Below are positions 4,477 through 9,526 of a DNA stretch of 9,526 nucleotides, piece after piece. Within the stretch, counting starts at the first letter, position 1. Every line of letters starts with the position of its first letter. The position numbers and the translations under genes are program-made. Origin of the DNA: Hyphomonadaceae bacterium (lineage in GTDB: Bacteria > Pseudomonadota > Alphaproteobacteria > Caulobacterales > Hyphomonadaceae); contig JAUYSA010000069.1 in the NCBI GenBank assembly GCA_030696545.1, positions 1-9,526 of the forward strand, given 5' to 3'. Under the pieces are notes generated by a model. It was given only the letters and a program-made list of their open reading frames with translations. It was not told the DNA's origin and did not search any database.

Positions 4477-7082
4477 GTGACCGCCTTTGGTGAGGCCGTG
4501 GCAGGGCGCTTGTGACGGCGGCGCCTGCGGTGGGGCGTGGGTTGGGGCGCGATGAGTTCGGCGAGGGCGGCGAAGGGGCCGGATGGGAGCGGCGCGGCAG
4601 GCGCAACATGGCTGTTGCGCGGCGCGCTCGCGGGTTCGTGCGTGCGCTGGGCGGGGAAGCGCCAGAGTTTGACCGCGCCGGTTTCACGATCCTTCTCGGC
4701 AGGCTTGAGACCAAGGCCTCGCAGGATGGCGGGAAACTCCGCGATTGGGCAGCCGAGCTGTGCGGCGAGTTCTGGCGGCACGGCGAAGGCGGACGTCTCG
4801 GAGCCGCGCCGGATCTGCGAGAGCGAGGCGACGAGGCGTTCGGCGATGTCGGCGCGGACGGCGCGAGGGCCGACGCGGAGATAGCCGGCGGTCCATAGGG
4901 TGGGCTCGGGCCACGGATCGTTGGCGAGCGCAAAAGAGGACTGTGTGGGAGGCTGGCGAGGCGGTTGCCCTGCGTGAACAGCGCGCAGGGCGAGGGCGAG
5001 GCGCGCGGCTGAGGGCTTCAGCAGGCCAGGCAGCCAGGCGGCCACGCGACCGACCTTCACGCCCGCAGCGTTGAGCATGGCGCGGTCTTCGGGCGAAACG
5101 GGCAGAGGCTGGCGCGCGGCGGTGGTGGCGCGGCGATCGAAAGCGGCGCCGGTTTCGAGAAGCTGGAAGGCCGTGCCGCGTGCGGCGCCACGGATGGCCT
5201 TGCCATCAAGATGCGCGCGGAGTTCGTGCAGGGCCGGGAGCGTGGCTTTCACATGATCCGTAAACCAGCGCACGAGGCGTTCCTGCGCGGCCTCGCGGCT
5301 GGGAGAGGAGGCGTCTCTTGCGCCAAGCAGCTCGACAGTTGGGGAATGCCAGTCGGTTGCGGCGATGAGTTTGGCGACGGGCGCTGACTCATGGATGATG
5401 GCGGCGCTCGCGGTGTCGAAGGCGAGGTCGGCATCAGGCGCTTGCGCGATGATGGCGAGGCGCTGTTCCATGATCGGACGCAGGGCTTTGAGGGCGGCGC
5501 CGCGCAGGGCGCGACCGGCGAGGCTGTCGCCGGCTGCTTCGGCCGTGAAGACGAGGCCTTCGAGATGGCCGACAGCGTGGCCGCCGATGAGGACTTCGCC
5601 GGCGGGGCCGATCTGCGCGGGGGCGTCTTCTTCCGAGTTAAGCGTTTTCAGCAGGGCAGATGTGCGGCGGTCAACGAAGCGCAGCATCAGAGCCTGGTGG
5701 AGTGCGTCGGAGAGCTTGTCCTCGATCTCGCGGGTGCGTCCGCGCCAGGTCTGCGCGTTCTCGAGCCAGTCGGTGCGGTTGGCGGCGTAGGTCCAGGTGC
5801 GGATGGCGGCGAGGCGTTGTTGCAGCGTGTCGATCTCGCCTTCGGTGCGGTCGAGCGGCTCGACATGGGCGTACATCCACTCGTCCTTGATGCGGGCGGA
5901 GGGCTCGGCCAGCTTTTCGACGAAGGACTGAACCAGTTTGATGTGCGCGTCGGGGCCGTGCTTGCGGAAGTCGGGCAGGGTGCAGAGATCCCACAGGCGG
6001 CGGACGTGGGCGTGGGTGCGGGCGTGGCGGACGATGTCTTCGTCCTGCGCCAGCATGGCGAGCGTCATCTCGTCGAGCGCTTCGGGGGCGCGGCGGAGGA
6101 TGACGTCAGGCGAAGGGCGGCGGAGCGAGGCGAGCAGGTTTGCGACGGTTGACCAGTCGAGATCTGAGTTGCGCCAGTTGAGATAGTCGACCGGCTCGAA
6201 ATGGTGGTTGACGATGCGCTCGACGGTTTCTTCCTCGAAGGGCGTGCAGTCGGCTGTCTCGCCGAACGTGCCGTCGTCGCGGAAGCGCCCGGCGCGGCCG
6301 GCGATCTGGGCGAGTTCATCGGCGCGGAGATAGCGGCGCTGGCGGCCGTCGAACTTGCGGCGGCTCGCGAAGGCGATGTGGCCGACATCGAGGTTGAGGC
6401 CCATGCCGATGGCGTCGGTGGCGACGATGTAGTCGACTTCGCCCGACTGGTAGAGATCGACCTGGGCGTTGCGGGTGCGGGGCGAGAGCGCGCCCATAAT
6501 GACGGCGCAGCCGCCGCGCTGGCGCTTCAGCAGTTCCGCGATGGCATAGACTTCTTCTGAACTGAACGCGACGATGGCCGAACGCTTGGGCAGCTTGGTG
6601 ATCTTGGTTGGCCCGGCATAGCTCAGCTGCGAGAAGCGTTCGCGGCGTTCGCCATCGATGTCGAGCTCGAGGCGTTGCAGCGCGGGGCGCATGGTGTCGG
6701 CGCCGAGCAGCATGGTTTCGTGGCGGCCGCGGGCGCGCAGGATGCGATCTGTGAAGACGTGGCCGCGATCGGGGTCCTGCGCCAACTGGATCTCGTCGAT
6801 GGCCATGAAGTCCGCGCCTTCGGAGACGGGCATGGCTTCGACGGTGCAGGCATACCAGCGTGCGCCGGGCGGCTTGATGCGTTCCTCGCCGGTGATGAGG
6901 GCGCAGGCTTTTTCGCCTTTCACCTTCACCATCCTGTCGTAGATCTCGCGCGCGAGCAGGCGCAGCGGCAGGCCGATCATCCCCGTGTTGTGCGCAAGCA
7001 TACGCTCAACGGCGAGGTGGGTCTTGCCGGTGTTGGTGGGGCCGAGAACGGCCTTGATACGCTGAGTGTCGCTGGCGGCCAG
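4473..7082 (-). CDS. SUV3-like DExH-box RNA helicase, probable CTG start
   Basis: This ATP-dependent helicase resembles mitochondrial SUV3, which unwinds RNA for degradation; alphaproteobacterial members are conserved. From CTG 7082 the product has 869 residues. Walker A GPTNTGKT lies at about 14-21 (7043-7020), followed by IGLPLRLLAREIYDRMV, motif II DEIQ at 96-99, ATDAIGMGLNLDV at 221-233 and motif VI QIAGRAGR at 259-266. A long alpha-helical SUV3/MgpS-like C-terminal region and a basic tail (RRRRRRHKR) follow. The first ATG (7001) would remove Walker A, which helicase activity needs. Between it and the upstream in-frame TGA (about 7106) there is no ATG, GTG or TTG; the CTG has GGGAG 8 nt upstream and yields the usual short N-terminus (xAASDTQRIKAVLGP). 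A sequencing error or ATG-to-CTG change is the alternative. It heads the operon with the S4 gene (ATGA overlap) and the protease. Confidence 0.93.
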   Translation of the reverse strand: MAASDTQRIKAVLGPTNTGKTHLAVERMLAHNTGMIGLPLRLLAREIYDRMVKVKGEKACALITGEERIKPPGARWYACTVEAMPVSEGADFMAIDEIQLAQDPDRGHVFTDRILRARGRHETMLLGADTMRPALQRLELDIDGERRERFSQLSYAGPTKITKLPKRSAIVAFSSEEVYAIAELLKRQRGGCAVIMGALSPRTRNAQVDLYQSGEVDYIVATDAIGMGLNLDVGHIAFASRRKFDGRQRRYLRADELAQIAGRAGRFRDDGTFGETADCTPFEEETVERIVNHHFEPVDYLNWRNSDLDWSTVANLLASLRRPSPDVILRRAPEALDEMTLAMLAQDEDIVRHARTHAHVRRLWDLCTLPDFRKHGPDAHIKLVQSFVEKLAEPSARIKDEWMYAHVEPLDRTEGEIDTLQQRLAAIRTWTYAANRTDWLENAQTWRGRTREIEDKLSDALHQALMLRFVDRRTSALLKTLNSEEDAPAQIGPAGEVLIGGHAVGHLEGLVFTAEAAGDSLAGRALRGAALKALRPIMEQRLAIIAQAPDADLAFDTASAAIIHESAPVAKLIAATDWHSPTVELLGARDASSPSREAAQERLVRWFTDHVKATLPALHELRAHLDGKAIRGAARGTAFQLLETGAAFDRRATTAARQPLPVSPEDRAMLNAAGVKVGRVAAWLPGLLKPSAARLALALRAVHAGQPPRQPPTQSSFALANDPWPEPTLWTAGYLRVGPRAVRADIAERLVASLSQIRRGSETSAFAVPPELAAQLGCPIAEFPAILRGLGLKPAEKDRETGAVKLWRFPAQRTHEPASAPRNSHVAPAAPLPSGPFAALAELIAPQPTPHRRRRRHKRPATASPKAVT

Positions 7083-7358
7083 AGTCGGCGCTCCCGGAAT
7101 ATCGGAAGATCAGGCGAAGATGAAGCGGCGCGCAGAAGCACGCTGTCGTTTCGCTGCGAGGGGAGTGAGCGGGCGCCAGTGCATGTCCGTCTTCCCAGTG
7201 GACCCGTGCGGTCCTGGGTCCAAGGTTGGGGTCGCACGCGCGCTGGGTCAACCAGTCAGGCTGTGGATTACCGAGGTTGGAGTGATCCGGCGCAAGCTTG
7301 CGTGCAATGGAACCCGGCCCGTATAGCTGGCGGCAGGTTATCCGCGCGGGAAGTCCCC
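7083..7358. promoter_or_regulatory. Divergent intergenic region, helicase / dipeptidase
   Basis: This 276-bp stretch has no supported gene. It holds a perfect 7-bp inverted repeat (TGGACCC 7199-7205, GGGTCCA 7216-7222; 10-nt loop) and a perfect 12-bp palindrome CGCAAGCTTGCG (7291-7302). A weak plus-strand promoter is possible for the dipeptidase: TTGCGT (7298-7303), 18 nt, TATAGC (7322-7327), ending 31 nt before its ATG. If real, the palindrome would overlap the -35 and could be an operator. I could not find a convincing promoter for the helicase. Confidence 0.35.
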
Positions 7359-8495
7359 ATGAATCGCATTGATGTAAGTCGCAGGCGCTTGTTGGCATCC
7401 GGCGCGTGTGTCGCGGGACTGGCGGCGACAGGGTGCATGAGCGCGCAGGAAACTGGCGATACGGATTTCCTGCAGCAGGCGCATGATCTGCTGAAGGCAA
7501 ATCCGGCGATCGACATTCACGCGCATCCGGGTCGCACGTTCGGGCGCGATGCGACCGACCTTTCGCCTGCGCTGAAGCTGATATCCGGGGGTGCGCCGTC
7601 GGAGGATCGCGCGCTGGCCGATATGCGCGAGGGGCGATTGGCGGGCGCGAGCTTTGCGGTGGTGGCCGACGTGCAGATCCTGAACCTTGTCGGCGAGGGG
7701 CTGGGTGCGGGGCGCGACTTCAAGCCCGGCGAGGCGCGCGTGAGCTATGAGCGCCAGATCGGCAATTTGCATCGCGTGCTGCCGGAGTTGGGCGTGACGT
7801 TCGTGAAGGAGCCCGGCGATTTCCGGCGCATCCAGCAGAGCCAGGGCATTGGCGGCTTCCTGACCGTGGAAGGCGCGGACTTCCTTGCGGGCGACATCGC
7901 CAATGTGGCGGGGGCGTTCAGGGATGGCGTGCGGTCGATCACGCTGGTGCATTACCGGCCCAATGAGGTGGGCGATATCCAGACGGCTGCGCCGGTGACG
8001 GGCGGGTTGTCTGCGTTTGGCGCAGACGTGATCCGCGAGATGGACCGGCTGGGCATGGTGGTCGATCTGGCGCACGCGTCAGAGGCGACGGTAGCGGCAG
8101 CGATGAAGGTGTGCTCGCGCCCGGTGATGTGCTCGCACACGCACGTGAATGGGCGCGGGGCGTCGCATCCGCGCTTCATCAGCATGGATATGGCGAAGGA
8201 GATCAGCCGTGGGGGCGGCGTCATCGGGGCGTGGCCGGCGGGCATCGGCATGACGACGCTGGATGAGTATATCGACCGCATCATCGACCTCGCCGATGTG
8301 CTGGGGCCGGAGCATGTCAGCCTGGGGACGGACATGGACGCCAACTTCAAGCCGGTGATGACGAGCTACAAGCAGTTGCCGGAACTGGTCGCGGGGCTGC
8401 TGCGCAAAGGGTATGGCCGTAAGAATGCCGCGGGCTTCGTAGGCGGGAATTTCCTGCGGGTGTACCAAGCGGTGTGGGCTGGACGGAAGAAGTAG
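7359..8495 (+). CDS. M19 membrane dipeptidase, Tat-exported lipoprotein
   Basis: M19 (renal dipeptidase family) enzymes are zinc amidohydrolases that cleave dipeptides, including D-amino-acid forms. The 378-residue product starts with a Tat signal (SRRRLLASG at 7-15) ending in a lipobox LAATGC with Cys26, so a periplasm-facing lipoprotein is likely. Metal-ligand candidates are His54 and His56 (DIHAHPG), bridging Glu171 (LTVEGAD), His239 (VVDLAHAS), His260 (VMCSHTHV) and Asp325 (LGTDMD). The family C-terminal signature appears as AAGFVGGNFLRVY. The first metal motif is H-x-H instead of the usual H-x-D of renal dipeptidase, a variant I recall in other alphaproteobacterial members. ATG 7359 is chosen because it places the Tat motif at the N-terminus and has GGGAAG upstream; the frame is open far upstream only as antisense of the helicase. 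It converges on the DUF3108 gene with 12 bp between stops. Confidence 0.94.
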   Translation: MNRIDVSRRRLLASGACVAGLAATGCMSAQETGDTDFLQQAHDLLKANPAIDIHAHPGRTFGRDATDLSPALKLISGGAPSEDRALADMREGRLAGASFAVVADVQILNLVGEGLGAGRDFKPGEARVSYERQIGNLHRVLPELGVTFVKEPGDFRRIQQSQGIGGFLTVEGADFLAGDIANVAGAFRDGVRSITLVHYRPNEVGDIQTAAPVTGGLSAFGADVIREMDRLGMVVDLAHASEATVAAAMKVCSRPVMCSHTHVNGRGASHPRFISMDMAKEISRGGGVIGAWPAGIGMTTLDEYIDRIIDLADVLGPEHVSLGTDMDANFKPVMTSYKQLPELVAGLLRKGYGRKNAAGFVGGNFLRVYQAVWAGRKK

Positions 8496-8507
8496 CTCGA
8501 CAGAAGT

Positions 8508-9347
8508 TCAGCGGGCGCGGCTGTAGGACAGCCTTGTGGCTTGCACGGTGTATTTGCCGGAGCGATTGGAGCGGAGTTCGGCTTGCAGGGGCGGGGTTAG
8601 GCGGCCGTTGAAGATTTCTGCAAGGACGATGTTCGCCCAGCGGATATCTTCGCGATCATCCTCTTTCTCCTGTGCGGATTTCGGATCGAAGCCGGCGATC
8701 TCGACATAGTCGACATCGCAGCGGATGGCGGGGCCTTTATAGACGTCGGTGTCCCAGTTGAGACGCGCGTTGTAGCGCAGACGGAGATCGTAGCGCTGCT
8801 TGCCGTCGAATATGCGCAGGGGGCCGCCGCATGGATTGGACGGCGTGGCGCGGGTGCGCACGGTCATGTTGAGGATGGCGGTCAGAGGGTCGGTGGCTTC
8901 GAGCTTCTGCGGGGGCGTGGTCGCGGGGAAGCCCCAGTCGCCGTATTTAGGCGAGACGCTGACGAGCACCTCGCCGGGGGTGAAATCGATCAGCACGCGG
9001 CGGTGTTTCGGGCCGTCCTGCACGGAGCTGTCATAGCGCAGCGGCTGGAGGCCGTAGGGCGTGACGAGGCCGGTGGCGACAATTGCCGTGCTGGTGTCGA
9101 CGAACCAATCGACGAAGCCCTCGGCGCGGCTGTTCACCGCGATGCGGTAGCGGCTGGTGGAAAGGTCGGCTGTGAGAGACGCTGATGCGGTGCGATGGCG
9201 GCCCATCCAGGGCACGGGCGTGATCGCCTCGTACTCGGCTTCGATCCGCGTTGCGCCGACGGCGGCGATCGTGGCAAGCGCGTTCTGCGCCACCATGGGA
9301 GCGAACATAAGGCCCCCGACTGTGGCGGCTACAGACAGAAATGGCAT
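8508..9347 (-). CDS. DUF3108 family secreted protein
   Basis: I recognise this as a DUF3108 protein, a periplasmic or envelope family of unknown function rich in beta strands. The 279-residue product begins with a hydrophobic Sec-type signal (about 1-26, possible cleavage after ALA at 23-25). Residues 37-140 form alternating strands, as in lipid-binding or outer-membrane-associated beta proteins. The family core is DPLTAIL (153-159), then NPCGGPLRIFDGKQRYDLRL (171-190). Cys173 and Cys210 are the only cysteines and could form a disulfide after export. GGAG lies about 7 nt before ATG 9347. No partner gene is visible; upstream is a 179-bp region with nested inverted repeats. Function is not assigned. 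Confidence 0.85.
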   Translation of the reverse strand: MPFLSVAATVGGLMFAPMVAQNALATIAAVGATRIEAEYEAITPVPWMGRHRTASASLTADLSTSRYRIAVNSRAEGFVDWFVDTSTAIVATGLVTPYGLQPLRYDSSVQDGPKHRRVLIDFTPGEVLVSVSPKYGDWGFPATTPPQKLEATDPLTAILNMTVRTRATPSNPCGGPLRIFDGKQRYDLRLRYNARLNWDTDVYKGPAIRCDVDYVEIAGFDPKSAQEKEDDREDIRWANIVLAEIFNGRLTPPLQAELRSNRSGKYTVQATRLSYSRAR

Positions 9348-9372
9348 ATACCAGCTCCGCGGCGGACCTTTT

Positions 9373-9427
9373 GCCCGCCGGCTCCCAAGGGGTTAAACCC
9401 CGCAAAGTGGGCGATTTCCCGGCGGGC
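9373..9427. repeat. Nested inverted repeats upstream of the DUF3108 gene
   Basis: Perfect 9-bp outer arms (GCCCGCCGG 9373-9381, CCGGCGGGC 9419-9427) enclose a perfect 6-bp palindrome (GGGGTT 9389-9394, AACCCC 9396-9401, one central base). The element ends 26 bp before the DUF3108 start codon, so it could be an operator pair or a folded 5' leader. No T-tract follows on either strand, which argues against a terminator. Confidence 0.5.
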
Positions 9428-9457
9428 TGGCGGTCGGGGCCGGTCTTACTGCGGAAC

Positions 9458-9486
9458 TTGACAGGGCGGGATGACCTGACTATCCA
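9458..9486 (+). promoter_or_regulatory. Candidate sigma-70 promoter reading out of the window
   Basis: A perfect TTGACA (9458-9463) is followed after exactly 17 nt by TATCCA (9481-9486), which matches three of six -10 bases. It points to the right edge, where an ATG at 9507 opens a frame of only six codons (MAESPR) before the sequence ends. No Shine-Dalgarno is visible before that ATG, so no gene is called. Confidence 0.3.
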
Positions 9487-9526
9487 CCCCGCTTCGCTTT
9501 CAGCGCATGGCCGAAAGTCCCCGTTT

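Noticed and set aside
5391..6152. A 253-codon plus-strand open frame within the helicase
   Set aside because: Glycine- and valine-rich antisense translation of the helicase C-terminal region; no motif or start signal.
6675..7358. In-frame extension upstream of the dipeptidase ATG
   Set aside because: It is antisense to the helicase N-terminus and would bury the Tat signal peptide in the middle of the protein.
9507..9526. Start of a plus-strand gene at the right edge (MAESPR)
   Set aside because: Only six codons are visible, with no ribosome binding site; insufficient to call a gene.
1..9526. CRISPR array, tRNA, rRNA, insertion sequence or toxin-antitoxin pair
   Set aside because: I saw no regularly spaced repeats, no cloverleaf with CCA-end pattern, no transposase motifs and no small paired genes of that type.

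Overview
This is a GC-rich stretch of an alphaproteobacterial chromosome. The gene set and protein styles (a type II sigma-32, CarD/CdnL, a seven-iron ferredoxin and a SUV3-like helicase) suggest Caulobacterales, perhaps a marine Hyphomonadaceae relative. The lineage is an inference from style and gene order, not a measured placement.

Layout. On the minus strand, reading right to left, lie a SUV3-type helicase (7082-4473), an S4 RNA-binding protein (4476-4183), a small CPBP membrane protease (4163-3672), a 7Fe ferredoxin fdxA (2315-1974), carD (1754-1230) and an rpoH2-type sigma factor (926-39). Helicase and S4 overlap by ATGA, and the protease follows 19 nt later, so these three look like one operon. 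From memory, helicase, S4, fdxA, carD and often rpoH form a recurrent alphaproteobacterial neighbourhood. Here fdxA and S4 are separated by about 1.9 kb holding the protease and, on the opposite strand, a BNR-type beta-propeller gene (2445-3665). The propeller resembles PL24/PL25 ulvan-lyase-like proteins and is the most accessory-looking gene in the window.

Right of the helicase, a divergent 276-bp intergenic region leads to a Tat-exported M19 membrane dipeptidase lipoprotein (7359-8495, plus). It converges on a secreted DUF3108 protein (9347-8508, minus). The right edge holds an upstream region with a nested inverted repeat and a possible outward plus-strand promoter.

How it fits together. 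The minus-strand block is about gene expression and stress: helicase and S4 protein for RNA handling, CarD for RNA polymerase at promoters, RpoH2 for heat, oxidative or envelope stress, and ferredoxin for electron transfer. Notable details are a helicase whose Walker A motif lies upstream of the first ATG and can only be reached from a CTG (or ATT) start, a GGAAC-type stress promoter candidate before rpoH2, a possible ClpXP degron at the CarD C-terminus, and conserved lyase-type His, Tyr and Arg positions in the propeller. I see no CRISPR array, transposase, rRNA or tRNA, and no convincing new multi-gene system.
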